NCBI RefSeq assembly: GCF_027497495.1
Contig: NZ_CP114205.1
Coordinates: forward strand, 992,001 to 1,056,000
Direction: 5' to 3'
Source of the DNA: Streptomyces tubercidicus
Lineage (GTDB): Bacteria; Actinomycetota; Actinomycetes; Streptomycetales; Streptomycetaceae
DNA: 64,000 bases
Shown here: piece by piece, positions 48,596-57,893 of the stretch
Numbering within the stretch: position 1 is the first letter of the stretch
How the letters are laid out: the number at the start of each line of letters is the position of its first letter
Notes under the pieces: generated by a model
Databases searched by the model: none
Told to the model about the DNA's origin: nothing
Seen by the model: the letters and a program-made list of their open reading frames with translations, nothing else
Position numbers and translations under genes: made by a program

Positions 48596-49339
48596 TCAGG
48601 CCCGGCCGAGCACGCAGAACTCGTGACCCTCCGGGTCGGCCAGGCAGGTCCACGGGACGTCGCCCTGCCCGAGGTCGAGGTCGGTGGCGCCGAGGGCCCG
48701 CAGCCGGGCCACCTCCGCCGCCTTGTCGTCACCGGTGTACGGCAGCAGGTCAAGGTGGGCGCGGTCCGGCACGGTCTTCGCGTCGGGCGTGCGGAGGAAC
48801 TCCAGATACGGGCCGACCCCCTTGGCGGAGCGCAGCACCGCACGATCGTCGGCCACCTCGCAGAGGGTCCAGTCGATCGCCTCACCCCAGAACCGGACCA
48901 TGGCCCGCGGATCCGCACAGTCGACCACCACCGCGGCGATCGGCCCGGTGTCCCGGTAGATCTCCCGGGGCTCCAGCACGCAGAACTCGTTGCCCTCGGG
49001 GTCGGCGAGGACCGTCCACGGCACATCACCCTGGCCCACGTCGACGGGGGTCGCGCCGAGGGACCGCAGGCGCGCGACCAACTCGGCCTGATGGGCCGCG
49101 GAGGTGGTGGCGAGATCGACGTGGACACGGTTCTTGGTGGTGGTCTTGGGTTCCGGGACGGCCACGACATCGATGCAGACGGCGGCCGGGTCCGGCCAGA
49201 CGAAGTCGCCGCCGGGTTCCACATTGCTCACACCGGGGGCCTCGCTGGACAGGCCCCAGCCGAGCGCTTCCGCCCAGAACCGGCCGATCGCCGCGTCATC
49301 GAGCGCCTTGATGTTCACCTGTACCGGTCGCAGTGCCAT
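48596..49339 (-). CDS. VOC-family protein with two glyoxalase-like domains
   Basis: A 247-residue cytoplasmic protein made of two tandem vicinal-oxygen-chelate modules (about 1-120 and 130-247). Both contain the same sequence element, GQGDVPWTVLADPEGNEFCVL and GQGDVPWTCLADPEGHEFCVL, showing an internal duplication. Such proteins bind metal and act on small molecules as dioxygenases, isomerases or antibiotic-binding proteins; no substrate can be inferred. The start ATG (ALRPVQVNIKALDD) is the usual VOC entry. It is on the minus strand, apart from its neighbours. Confidence 0.85.
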   Translation of the reverse strand: MALRPVQVNIKALDDAAIGRFWAEALGWGLSSEAPGVSNVEPGGDFVWPDPAAVCIDVVAVPEPKTTTKNRVHVDLATTSAAHQAELVARLRSLGATPVDVGQGDVPWTVLADPEGNEFCVLEPREIYRDTGPIAAVVVDCADPRAMVRFWGEAIDWTLCEVADDRAVLRSAKGVGPYLEFLRTPDAKTVPDRAHLDLLPYTGDDKAAEVARLRALGATDLDLGQGDVPWTCLADPEGHEFCVLGRA

Positions 49340-49513
49340 GCCGGTGATCTTAAGCCGCCGCTCCGCAGCGACATCAGGTGGCGAGCCGGATCGTGATCAC
49401 GGCACCCTGCCCCGTGATGTGGATCACATCACTCCCTGCAACGAACTGTGGCGATCGGTCGTCTTAGCGTCCGTCATTGACACCCTCCCCCACCGCAGAC
49501 GGAAAGCCCCGAG

Positions 49514-50416
49514 ATGAGCCAGCCCTCTTTCTTGCGTCACCGGTCGTTCCGGCCGCCGTGCCTCGCGCTCACCCTGGCGACGGTCGTCGGAACGGGCACG
49601 CTCAGTGCGTGTGCGGGCTTCACGGCACCGGCGTCCATGGCCGCGCCGGTGAAGGTGGCGCTGGGCACGGCCGGGGGCACCAGGACCGCGCAGGCCGGGG
49701 ACAAGCTCAAGGTGACCGCGGAGGGTGGTGTGCTGACCGAGGTGACGGTCACCGACCCCAGGGGCCGGCGGCTGCCCGGCGGGCTCGGGCGCGATGGCAC
49801 CTTCTGGACCTCCAGCGCCGAGATCGCCCCGGCCACCAAGTACTCCGTCGTCGCCAGGACCAGGAGCGACCGGGGCGGCGTGGGTGCCGCCAAGGAGTCG
49901 CTCACCACCGCGCAGCCGGCCCGGCTCAACACACTGGTGCCCGATCCCGGCACCCGGGACGCCGTGGTCCCCGTCGAGAGGCTGCTCACGCTCACCTTCG
50001 ACCACCCGGTGACCGACCGGGCCGCGGTGGGGCGCCGCCTGAGCGTCACCAGCGACGACCGGACGACCGGTTCCTGGGACTGGGAGAAGGACCGCAACGG
50101 CAAGGACCAGGTGACCTGGCGGCCCGCGCAGCGCTGGAAACCGGGCACCGAGGTCCGGCTGCGGGCGGAGCTCCACGGGGTGGACTCCGGCGGCGGCCGC
50201 TATTTTTCCGGCGACTATGACCTGAACTTCACCATCAGCCGGAGTTGCACCGACTCGGACCTGCGACAGGTTTGTGGCAAGGTCCACGTGGGTGACCCCG
50301 CCGGGGTCACTCCGTCCTCCGTACGGGGGAAAGACGACCACAGCACCGGGATCGGAGACTGGGATGACGGCCGGTCCCCGTGGCGCAGAAACAGCGCCTT
50401 CGCGTCGAGCAGCTGA
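49514..50416 (+). pseudogene. Truncated L,D-transpeptidase lipoprotein: Ig-like domains without the YkuD catalytic domain
   Basis: The 300-residue frame starts with a lipoprotein signal (TGTLSAC, Cys at residue 33) and two Ig-like domains ending in YDLNFTISRS, the exact point where Streptomyces L,D-transpeptidases continue into the catalytic YkuD domain. Beyond about 50245 the frame reads into unrelated sequence without the HGC active site, so the enzyme would be inactive. I call it a truncated gene; it could still be expressed as a surface Ig-like protein. The adjoining lysX gene starts 26 bp after its stop. Confidence 0.6.
50292..50310. promoter_or_regulatory. 19-bp palindrome upstream of lysX
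   Basis: GTGACCCCG (50292-50300) and CGGGGTCAC (50302-50310) form a perfect palindrome around a single C, 133 bp before lysX. It lies inside the unrelated tail of the truncated transpeptidase frame, and could be a regulator site or a terminator. Confidence 0.4.
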
Positions 50417-50442
50417 CACCTTTCAGAGCCTAATGTGACGGA

Positions 50443-53400
50443 ATGAGCACCGTGCAGGACCAGGATCAACTCACGGGGTGGCGGCGCTTCAGGCGCCGTG
50501 TCCCCAATGGCTTCGCCATCATCTTCAGCGTATTGGGGCTGTTTTGTGCCCTGACGGCGCTGATCGGGCCCCTCCGGCGCGGACTCCAGCCGGTGATCTA
50601 CTGGCTGGACACCCTCACCATCCCGGTGGCGCCGAACTTCGCCTACGCGGCCTTCCTCTTCCTCCTGGGCGCGGCGATGACCGCCAGGAAACGGGTGGCC
50701 CTGTGGTTCGTGGTGGCCTACATGGTGCTGGTCACTTTGGCCGACGCACTGTTCCTGGCCAACGGGTACTGGGAGTTCGCCTTCTCCCTGGTGCTCTGCG
50801 CCGGGGCGCTGGTGCTGCTGCTCGTCTCGCACCGCGAGTTCTACGCGATCACCCGGCGCGGTGCGTTCCTGCGCGCCATCCTGGTGCTGGTCGGCGGGCT
50901 CGTGGCGGCGGTGCTGATCGGCTGGGGGCTGGTGTCGCTGGCCCCCGGGACCCTGGAGTACGGCGCCGCCAACCGGCTGCTGTGGACGGCCAACCGCGTC
51001 TGCGGCGGGCTGGTCGGCGGCCACATCGTCGAGGGCCATCCGCCGCACTGGATCAGCGTCGTCCTCGGACTGCTCGGTGCGCTGGCGCTGCTCAACGCGG
51101 CGGCCGCGCTGTTCCGTTCGCAGCGCATGGAGGCCGCGCTGCACGGTGACGAGGAGGACCGCATCCGGGCGCTGCTGGACCGTTACGGCAGCCAGGACTC
51201 GCTGGGCTACTTCGCCACCCGCCGCGACAAGGCCGTGGTCTTCTCCCCCAGCGGCAAGGCCGCCGTCACCTACCGCGTCGAGGCCGGGGTCTGCCTGGCC
51301 AGTGGTGACCCGGTCGGTGACCGTGAGGCGTGGACCCAGGCCATCGAGGCATGGCTGGAGGTCGCCGGGCGGTACGGCTGGCAGCCGGCCGTCATGGGCG
51401 CGAGCGAGGACGGCGCCAAGGCGTTCGCCCGCAGCGGTCTGAACGCACTGCAGCTCGGCGACGAGGCGATCCTGCATGTGAAGGACTTCGACCTGGCCGG
51501 CCGCGAGATGCGGGTCACCCGCCAGGCCGTCAACCGCGTCGAGCGGACCGGTGCGACCTTCCGCGTACGGCGGCACTCCGCGCTGACCGACGAGGAGATG
51601 CAGGAAGTCATCCACCGGGCGGACGCCTGGCGGGACACCGAGACCGAGCGCGGCTTCTCGATGGCGCTGGACCGGCTGGGCGACCCCGCGGACGGGGAGT
51701 GCCTGCTGGCCGAGGCGTTCGACGGCGACGGCAACATGATCGCGCTGCTGTCGTTCGTCCCCTGGGGCACCGACGGCATCTCGCTGGACGTGATGCGCCG
51801 CGACCGCAGCGCGCCCAACGGCGTCATGGAGTTCATGGTCGCCCAGCTGTGCGCCCAGGCCGGGGCGATGGGTGTACGCCGGATCTCGCTGAACTTCGCG
51901 GTGTTCCGCTCCGCCTTCGAGGAGGGCGCCCGGATCGGTGCCGGCCCGGTGCTGAAGGTCTGGCGCCGGCTGCTGCTGTTCTTCTCCAAGTGGTGGCAGC
52001 TGGAGGCGCTGTACCGCTCCAACGCGAAGTACAACCCGGAGTGGTATCCGCGGTTCCTGTGCTACGCGGACGCCGGCGCGCTGGCCCGGATCGCCCTGGG
52101 CTCGGGTATCGCCGAGGGCTTCGTCGACGTACCGAGCCTGGGCGCGCTGTGGGGCAAGGGCCACAAGAAGCGGGTGCTGGCCCCGGCGAGCACCGCCGGA
52201 CTGCCGTCGCTGGACGAGCTCGGTCTGGTCAAGGCCGCGCCGGCCAGCGAGGAGGAGCTGCACGAGCAGGAGCTGGCCGCGCTGCCCGAGCAGGTGCGGG
52301 TGCGCCACCGCAAGCTGGAGCGGCTGCGGGAGGACGGCACCGACCCGTATCCGGTGGGCGTCGAGCGGACGCACACCCTGGGCCAGGTGCGCGACGAGTT
52401 CCCGGACCTGACGCCCGGGGCCCGTACCGGCAAGTCCGTCAGCGTCGCCGGGCGGGTGCTGCTCACCCGCGACCACGGCGGGGTGCTCTTCGCGGTGCTG
52501 CGCGACTGGTCGGGCGATCTGCAGATCGCGCTGACCCGGGACGGCAGCGGCACCGAGCTGCTGGACCGCTTCGGCTCGGACATCGACCTCGGTGACCATG
52601 TCGAGGCGGAGGGTGAGGTCGGCACCAGCGACCGCGGTGAGCTGACCGTGTTCGTCACCCGGTGGCGGCTGACGGCCAAGTGTCTGCGGCCGCTGCCCGA
52701 CAAGCGGCGCGGGCTGTCCGACCCGGAGGCCAAGGTCCGCCAGCGGTATGTGGACCTGGTCGTCTCGACGGACGCACGGGAGAACGTCCGGGCACGCAGC
52801 ACGGCCGTGCAGGCGCTGCGCCAGGGACTGATCGAGCGCGGCTATCTCGAAGTCGAGACGCCGATGCTGCAGCAGATCCACGGCGGCGCCAACGCCCGCC
52901 CGTTCCATACCCATATCAACGCCTACGACCTCGATCTGTATCTGCGTATCGCGCCGGAGCTGTATCTCAAGCGGCTGTGTGTGGGCGGTATGGAGAAGGT
53001 CTTCGAGATGGGGCGGACGTTCCGTAACGAGGGCATCTCCTACAAGCACAATCCCGAGTTCACGATGCTGGAGGCGTACCAGGCGTTCGCCGACTACGAC
53101 GTGATGCTGGACCTGACCCGGGAGCTGATCCAGGGTGCGGCGATCGCCGCGTTCGGCAGCGCCACCGCCCGTAAGGCGGATGCGAACGGCCGCCTGGTGG
53201 AGCACGACATCTCGGGCATCTGGCCGGTCAAGACCGTCTACGGCGCGATCTCCGAGGCACTGGGTGAGGAGGTCGACGCGGACACCGCGCTGGACCGGCT
53301 GCGGCGGCTGTGCCACACCGCGGCGGTGCCGGTGAAGCCGGAGATGGGCCGCGGCGACATCGTCCTGGAGATGTATGAGCGCCTGGTGGAGGAGAAGACC

Positions 53401-53760
53401 CAGCTCCCCACGTTCTACAAGGACTTCCCGACCGATGTGTCGCCGCTGACCCGGCAGCACCGCAAGGACCCGCGGCTCGCCGAGCGCTGGGACCTGGTCG
53501 CGTTCGGCACCGAGCTGGGCACCGCCTACTCGGAGCTGACCGACCCCGTCGAGCAGCGCCGGCGGCTCACCGCCCAGTCACTGCTGGCGGCGGGCGGTGA
53601 CCCGGAGGCGATGGAGCTGGACGAGGACTTCCTGCAGGCGCTGGAGTACGCGATGCCGCCGACCGGCGGGCTGGGCATCGGCGTGGACCGGCTGGTGATG
53701 TTCCTGACCGGTCTGTCGATCCGCGAGACCCTGCCGTTCCCGCTGGTGCGGCGGCGCTGA
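50443..53760 (+). CDS. lysX: Bifunctional lysylphosphatidylglycerol synthase/lysyl-tRNA synthetase
   Basis: A 1105-residue fusion. Residues about 1-230 are a membrane domain of six to seven helices; about 230-580 form the lysyl-transfer domain (DUF2156) with RYGSQDSLGYFATRRDKAVVFSPSGKAAVTYRV and APNGVMEFMVAQ; then an OB-fold (VAGRVLLTRDHGGVLFAVLRDWSGDLQIAL) and a class II lysyl-tRNA synthetase with motif 2 FEMGRTFRNEGISYKHNPEFTMLEAYQA and motif 3 GLGIGVDRLVMFLTG. The protein charges tRNA with lysine and transfers it to phosphatidylglycerol, which reduces cell-surface charge and resists cationic peptides. This is the actinobacterial LysX layout, complete. Confidence 0.96.
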   Translation: MSTVQDQDQLTGWRRFRRRVPNGFAIIFSVLGLFCALTALIGPLRRGLQPVIYWLDTLTIPVAPNFAYAAFLFLLGAAMTARKRVALWFVVAYMVLVTLADALFLANGYWEFAFSLVLCAGALVLLLVSHREFYAITRRGAFLRAILVLVGGLVAAVLIGWGLVSLAPGTLEYGAANRLLWTANRVCGGLVGGHIVEGHPPHWISVVLGLLGALALLNAAAALFRSQRMEAALHGDEEDRIRALLDRYGSQDSLGYFATRRDKAVVFSPSGKAAVTYRVEAGVCLASGDPVGDREAWTQAIEAWLEVAGRYGWQPAVMGASEDGAKAFARSGLNALQLGDEAILHVKDFDLAGREMRVTRQAVNRVERTGATFRVRRHSALTDEEMQEVIHRADAWRDTETERGFSMALDRLGDPADGECLLAEAFDGDGNMIALLSFVPWGTDGISLDVMRRDRSAPNGVMEFMVAQLCAQAGAMGVRRISLNFAVFRSAFEEGARIGAGPVLKVWRRLLLFFSKWWQLEALYRSNAKYNPEWYPRFLCYADAGALARIALGSGIAEGFVDVPSLGALWGKGHKKRVLAPASTAGLPSLDELGLVKAAPASEEELHEQELAALPEQVRVRHRKLERLREDGTDPYPVGVERTHTLGQVRDEFPDLTPGARTGKSVSVAGRVLLTRDHGGVLFAVLRDWSGDLQIALTRDGSGTELLDRFGSDIDLGDHVEAEGEVGTSDRGELTVFVTRWRLTAKCLRPLPDKRRGLSDPEAKVRQRYVDLVVSTDARENVRARSTAVQALRQGLIERGYLEVETPMLQQIHGGANARPFHTHINAYDLDLYLRIAPELYLKRLCVGGMEKVFEMGRTFRNEGISYKHNPEFTMLEAYQAFADYDVMLDLTRELIQGAAIAAFGSATARKADANGRLVEHDISGIWPVKTVYGAISEALGEEVDADTALDRLRRLCHTAAVPVKPEMGRGDIVLEMYERLVEEKTQLPTFYKDFPTDVSPLTRQHRKDPRLAERWDLVAFGTELGTAYSELTDPVEQRRRLTAQSLLAAGGDPEAMELDEDFLQALEYAMPPTGGLGIGVDRLVMFLTGLSIRETLPFPLVRRR

Positions 53761-53792
53761 GGGCGGCCGTCGACGAGCGGCGGATGGCGGAT

Positions 53793-53822
53793 ACCGGCCA
53801 CCTCCTTATGGGGGTGGCCGGT
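53793..53822. terminator. 10-bp perfect hairpin between lysX and the phosphoesterase gene
   Basis: ACCGGCCACC (53793-53802) and GGTGGCCGGT (53813-53822) flank a 10-nt loop in the 100-bp gap between the stops of two convergent genes. Confidence 0.75.
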
Positions 53823-53860
53823 GTCGTTTGGGGGTGACGGCCTGCCCGTCGGTCCGGCGG

Positions 53861-55009
53861 TCAGAACCAGTTGACGGTGAGCGGGAAGGTGGCGGTGGCG
53901 GTGGCCTCCGCGGCGTCGGTGGCGGTGACGGTGACCGGGAAGGTGCCGGTCGCCCAGGGCCTGCCGGTGATCCGGCCGGCTGCGGCGTCCAGGGTCAGGC
54001 CCAGCGGGAGGCCGGTGGCGCGGTAGGTGAACGGGGGTTTGCCGCCGGTGGCGGTCAGTTGGACGGTGCAGCCCTGGCCGAAACGGCAGGTCTGCGGGCC
54101 GGGGGCGGTGAGGGTGAGCTCGTCGCCTGGCGGCTCGGTGCCGGTGTCGAACACCCCGGTGACGGGGGTGGCGGTGGCGGCGTTGCCCGCGTGGCCGGTG
54201 CCGTACATGTCCTCGAAGGTCCGCAGCAGACTGAAGTGGTTGTAGTCGCCGCTCACCGCGGACCGTCTGACATGGGCTCCGTGGAAGACGGTCGCGATCC
54301 GGTTGGAGCCGAGGTAGTTGTCCTCGTCCCAGGTCACCATCAGCAGGCTGTTGTGGTCCTTGGCCCAGCGGGCGTAGGAGTCGAGGTTGTTCTTCAGCCA
54401 GGTGTCGCCGCTGCCGACCGCGCAGTCGTGCATGTCGTTGCACATGTCCGGGATGACGAAGGACAGTGTCGGCAGCTTGGTGAAGTCGTCCTTGGGGAAC
54501 TGGGCGAAGGTCTTGCCGCTGGTCACCGGGACGTTCTTGAAGGCGAACCAGGGGTTGTGCTTCTGCGCGTAGCGGCCGCTGGAGCAGGTGGTGGAACCCT
54601 CGTCGGGCAGCCCCTCGTTGTAGCTGGCGAAGGTCTTGCCGGCCGCGATCAGTTCCTGGGCGAGGTTGGGGGCGGACAACGACTGCGCGGTGTAGCAGCC
54701 GTCGCCGGTGACTCCCTGGGTGGCGCCGGAGAAGAGGTTGAAGTAGTTCGGCTGGCTGGGGTGGGTCAGGGCCTTCATTCCGGTCAGTTCGGCGCCGTCC
54801 TGGGCGAGTTGGTTGAGGTAGGGGGCCTGGGCGTTGCCGATGATCTCGCCGTACTGCTTGTTCTCGAAGACCACGATCACGACATGGTCGTAGGACGGCA
54901 GCGCGGACCGGACGGTCCGGGCGTCCGCCGCGGAGGCGACGGCGAGCAGGCCGAGCGTGCCGAGTGTCGCCACGACCGCCCTGCGCAGGCGGATCGCTCT
55001 GCGTCTCAT
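53861..55009 (-). CDS. Secreted phosphoesterase of the acid phosphatase/phospholipase C family
   Basis: A 382-residue exported protein with a signal peptide (about 1-30). The phosphoesterase domain (PF04185 type) begins with YDHVVIVVFENKQYGEIIGN (nucleophile region FEN) and continues with LTHPSQPNYFNLFSGAT, LSFVIPDMCNDMHDC and VTWDEDNY, DYNHFSLLRTFEDMYG. A C-terminal putative Ig domain (about 295-382, PPFTYRATGLPLGLTLDAAAGRITG) resembles the He_PIG/Ig-like folds. It likely releases phosphate from extracellular esters. The start ATG follows AAGGAG. It is 77 bp downstream of the polyketide operon on the same strand and may not belong to it. Confidence 0.88.
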   Translation of the reverse strand: MRRRAIRLRRAVVATLGTLGLLAVASAADARTVRSALPSYDHVVIVVFENKQYGEIIGNAQAPYLNQLAQDGAELTGMKALTHPSQPNYFNLFSGATQGVTGDGCYTAQSLSAPNLAQELIAAGKTFASYNEGLPDEGSTTCSSGRYAQKHNPWFAFKNVPVTSGKTFAQFPKDDFTKLPTLSFVIPDMCNDMHDCAVGSGDTWLKNNLDSYARWAKDHNSLLMVTWDEDNYLGSNRIATVFHGAHVRRSAVSGDYNHFSLLRTFEDMYGTGHAGNAATATPVTGVFDTGTEPPGDELTLTAPGPQTCRFGQGCTVQLTATGGKPPFTYRATGLPLGLTLDAAAGRITGRPWATGTFPVTVTATDAAEATATATFPLTVNWF

Positions 55010-55057
55010 CAGGGTCTCAGCTCCTTGTCCGGGGGGTGAGGGACGGGTGAGGGGGTG

Positions 55058-55077
55058 TCCGTCCTCGCGAGGGCGGA
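55058..55077. terminator. Hairpin between the polyketide operon and the phosphoesterase gene
   Basis: TCCGTCCTC (55058-55066) and GAGGGCGGA (55069-55077) pair with one G-U wobble across a very short GC loop, 10 bp after the last gene of the polyketide operon (minus strand). Possible weak terminator. Confidence 0.35.
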
Positions 55078-55086
55078 TGAGGGGTC

Positions 55087-56010
55087 TCAGTCCTCGCGTC
55101 GGGCCGCGTCCGCGACGGTGATCCGCAGAAAGCGCGGGACGGGCAGGTCACCGCGGCGGCAGGCGTCGGCCACCGCGGACCGGACGGCCGCACGCCGTCC
55201 GGGCGGCATCGCCAGCAGCACGCTGCGGCCGGGCCGCAGTCCGGGCCACGAGGCGGACCAGGCACCGGCGCGCAGGGCGTCGTGGACCGCGGTGGCCAGG
55301 GCGGTGGCGGTGGCCGTGGGGCCGCCGGTGGCGAGGCGGGCGGTCACCAGCAGCAGGCTCGGCGGCGGGCCGCCGTCCGGGGAGCGCAGCGGACGGCTGC
55401 TGCCGTCGGGGGCGAGCAGCTGACCGCTCCGGGCGAAGAGCACCGCCCGGCGCAGGGCGTCGTCGCCGGGTACGGCGGCGGCCAGCAGCCGCGCCAGCTG
55501 TGCGCGGGCCGGCGGGCAGCCGCCCCGGTCGGCGTGCACGGACGCGACGGCCAGCGCGGTCGCGCACTCCAGCGGCTCGGCGGCGGACAGCCCCACCGCA
55601 TCCGGCAGGGTGGCGTTCAGCTGTAGATCGGCGCCGCCCCGGCCGACTCCGGCGGCGGCGAGTGCGCGCAGCGCGGCATACGGGCGGGCGGCCCAGCCGG
55701 GGGCGCGGCCGGCCGGTCCGGTGAGCGGGAGTTCGGCGGTCTCGGCCGGGTGGTGGAGCGAACCGCAGCGCAGCATTCCGTCATCGCGCGGGGCGACGGC
55801 CGCGGCGACATGCCAGTTGGCCGCCGCGATCCCACCGGCCCGGGGCGCGGTACCGGTGGGGGGCGGGGCCGCGGGCGCGGTGAGCCGGAAGGCGTACGGC
55901 GCCCGCCACACCGCTTCGGGCCGGCGGTGGTACTCCGTCGCGAAACCATGGGCGAGCAGCCGCAGCAGCGGCTCCGCCGTCGCCCGGCGGGCCAGGTCCA
56001 CCCCGTTCAT
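55087..56010 (-). CDS. Galactokinase-like GHMP protein lacking catalytic motifs
   Basis: A 307-residue protein that aligns by eye with galactokinase: an N-terminal YHRRPEAVWRAPYAFRL in place of APGRVNLIGEHTDYN, then VAPRDDGMLRC, GWAARPYAALRAL, DAVGLSAAEPLECATALAVA (the GLSSSAALEVA motif of GHMP kinases), and a C-terminal LLAMPPGRRAAVRSAVADACRRG...PRFLRIT matching the galactokinase tail. The sugar-binding GEHTDYN, the catalytic Asp of the MDQ block and the GGGFGG loop are absent. It therefore is probably a pseudo-kinase or a repurposed sugar-binding protein. Last gene of the operon; its ATG overlaps the methyltransferase stop (ATGA). Confidence 0.7.
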   Translation of the reverse strand: MNGVDLARRATAEPLLRLLAHGFATEYHRRPEAVWRAPYAFRLTAPAAPPPTGTAPRAGGIAAANWHVAAAVAPRDDGMLRCGSLHHPAETAELPLTGPAGRAPGWAARPYAALRALAAAGVGRGGADLQLNATLPDAVGLSAAEPLECATALAVASVHADRGGCPPARAQLARLLAAAVPGDDALRRAVLFARSGQLLAPDGSSRPLRSPDGGPPPSLLLVTARLATGGPTATATALATAVHDALRAGAWSASWPGLRPGRSVLLAMPPGRRAAVRSAVADACRRGDLPVPRFLRITVADAARRED

Positions 56011-57893
56011 CCCAGCTCTTTGCGGGCGAGCAGCCGGTAGGCGTTGCCGCCGTCGGTGGCACGCGCGAGCGCCGTACGCACATTGTCGAGCGCGAGGGCG
56101 GCGGCGTAGCAGGGAATCGCCAGGGTCTGTACGGCGCTTCGGGCGGCGCGCCGGGCGCGGGTGGCGGGGATGGTGGCCCAGGGGGCGAGCGGGTCGGGGG
56201 CGAGCCGGTTGGCGGTGAGGGCGACGGCGCCGAGGAAGTCCGCGTTGTTCTGGTGGGCGGCGCCGTGCTGCTCGGCGAGGACGGTGAAGCCCCGGGACTC
56301 CAGGGCCTGTTTGAGGTTGCCGGCCGGCATCAGATGCTGGTGCTGGGGCTGGAACCACGGCAGCCAGTGGGGGCCGAGCAGACGGGAGATCCGGGACTCG
56401 GGGTCGGGGAGTTCGATCAGCAGATGTCCGCCGGGGGCCAGGACCTTGACGGCCGCGTCGAGTTCGGCGAGGGGGTCCCGGGTGTGTTCCAGGTAGTGGT
56501 GCATGCTCACGGTGTCGTAGCGGCCGGCCAGCCGGTCGGCGAGATCGGGGAACTGGCCCTGGTAGGCGGTATCGATCCAGCCGCGCCGTGCCGCCTCGTG
56601 GACCCCTTCGCCCATGTCCAGCCCGTCGAAGCGGGTGGCGGGCCATACGCCGCGGGCGGTATTGCAGAAGTGTCCCCCGGCGGTGCCGACATCGAGCCAG
56701 TTCCTGGGGGTGGTGAAGGGCCGGAGCAGTTCGGCGCGGTCGCGGTAGGTGGCGCTCATCCGGCCGAGGACCAGGGCGGCGCCCTCGCCGCCGAGGCCCT
56801 CGTAGAAGTCGCGGTAGTAGAAGTCGAGTCCCTCCAGGGTGAGCCGGGGGTTCTGGAAGACATGGCCGCAGTGGCGGCACTCCTCCAGGGTGAAGCGGCC
56901 GGGCTTGGCCTGGAGCAGGTCGGGCATCCGGACCCGTACGACGGGGTCGGGGGCCGAACACCAGGGGCAGTCGGTGCGCCGGGGTTCGAAGAACCGGTCG
57001 GTGCCGGCCGCGAGTTCGGCGGTGTAGGCGGCGTGGCCCGCGGTGCCCTCGGCCCGGGGCGGTTCGGCGGGCGGGGTGGCCAGGGTGCGCAGCGCGGTGG
57101 ACAGGGAGCGCAGCGGACGGGTCGCGGTGGCGCGGGCCAGTCCGGCCGGGCGCAGACCGCGGGCCGGGCTCAGCACGGCGGCGGGCTGCAGCCAGTACAG
57201 GGCGGCCGCCGCCGCGCCCCAACGCGGCTCCGAGAGCGCGCACTTCGCCAGCAGCGCCAGTCCTGCCAGCTGGGCGGCGGACAGCAGGGCGGGCGGGAGA
57301 CCGCGGGCGCGGAGCTCCTCGGCGCGCCGGGCGGGGTCGGGGTGCGGCGACCGCAGGCCGGGGGCGATGGCCCAGCCGGTGGTGTCCGGGGCGTACTCCT
57401 TGAGGGTGCGGAGGAGGCGGATCAGGCCGGCCACCGACTGCGGTGGCGGCTCGGCGTCGAGCCCGGCCCGCCGGTGGATGTCCTCGGCCACCAGCAAGGC
57501 GTGGCCCGCGCCCTGTCCCGGGGCGCACCGGTCCGTGCGATGCGCCTCCGGGTCGAGCAGCCGCAGCAGACCGAGGACGCTCTCCGCGTCCAGGTGGGCC
57601 GGGATCAGGTCCACGACGCGCAGTCCTTCGCGGGTGGCGTGGGCGACCGCGGCACGCAGCGTCGCCTCGTCGGCCACGACGCCGGGTGCGGTGATCAGCT
57701 GCCAGCCGGGGAGCGGGGGTGGCGCGGTGTCGTGCGGCCCGGCGGGGGTGTGCGGCCCGGCGGGGTCGAGCACGGGCAGCGAGGCGAGCCGGCGGCGGGC
57801 GCGTACGGTGCCCGCGCCCAGGGCCGTCACGGCGACGGCCGCCGCCCATCGCGTGCGGTGTCCCGAACGGTGCGCTCGCGTCATGTGGCTCAC
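56007..57893 (-). CDS. Fused methyltransferase with unrecognised N-terminal half
   Basis: A 628-residue protein. Residues about 1-290 are not recognised: a basic N-terminus, a soluble stretch with EGLRVVDLIPAHLDAESVLGLLRLLDPEAH and APGQGAGHALLVAEDIHRR, and a hydrophobic helix (about 200-240). A zinc-ribbon follows (CPWC and CRHCGH at about 305 and 333), then a SAM methyltransferase with motif I WLDVGTAGGHFC (about 390), MHHYLEHTRDPLAEL and VLAPGGHLLIELPDPES. The methyltransferase half is the Methyltransf_23 type, common in glycan and secondary metabolism. The GTG start overlaps the glycosyltransferase stop (GTGA). Confidence 0.8.
   Translation of the reverse strand: MSHMTRAHRSGHRTRWAAAVAVTALGAGTVRARRRLASLPVLDPAGPHTPAGPHDTAPPPLPGWQLITAPGVVADEATLRAAVAHATREGLRVVDLIPAHLDAESVLGLLRLLDPEAHRTDRCAPGQGAGHALLVAEDIHRRAGLDAEPPPQSVAGLIRLLRTLKEYAPDTTGWAIAPGLRSPHPDPARRAEELRARGLPPALLSAAQLAGLALLAKCALSEPRWGAAAAALYWLQPAAVLSPARGLRPAGLARATATRPLRSLSTALRTLATPPAEPPRAEGTAGHAAYTAELAAGTDRFFEPRRTDCPWCSAPDPVVRVRMPDLLQAKPGRFTLEECRHCGHVFQNPRLTLEGLDFYYRDFYEGLGGEGAALVLGRMSATYRDRAELLRPFTTPRNWLDVGTAGGHFCNTARGVWPATRFDGLDMGEGVHEAARRGWIDTAYQGQFPDLADRLAGRYDTVSMHHYLEHTRDPLAELDAAVKVLAPGGHLLIELPDPESRISRLLGPHWLPWFQPQHQHLMPAGNLKQALESRGFTVLAEQHGAAHQNNADFLGAVALTANRLAPDPLAPWATIPATRARRAARSAVQTLAIPCYAAALALDNVRTALARATDGGNAYRLLARKELG

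Noticed and set aside
50215..53460. 1081-residue antisense open frame over lysX
   Set aside because: Shadow frame; no recognisable family and complete overlap with lysX.
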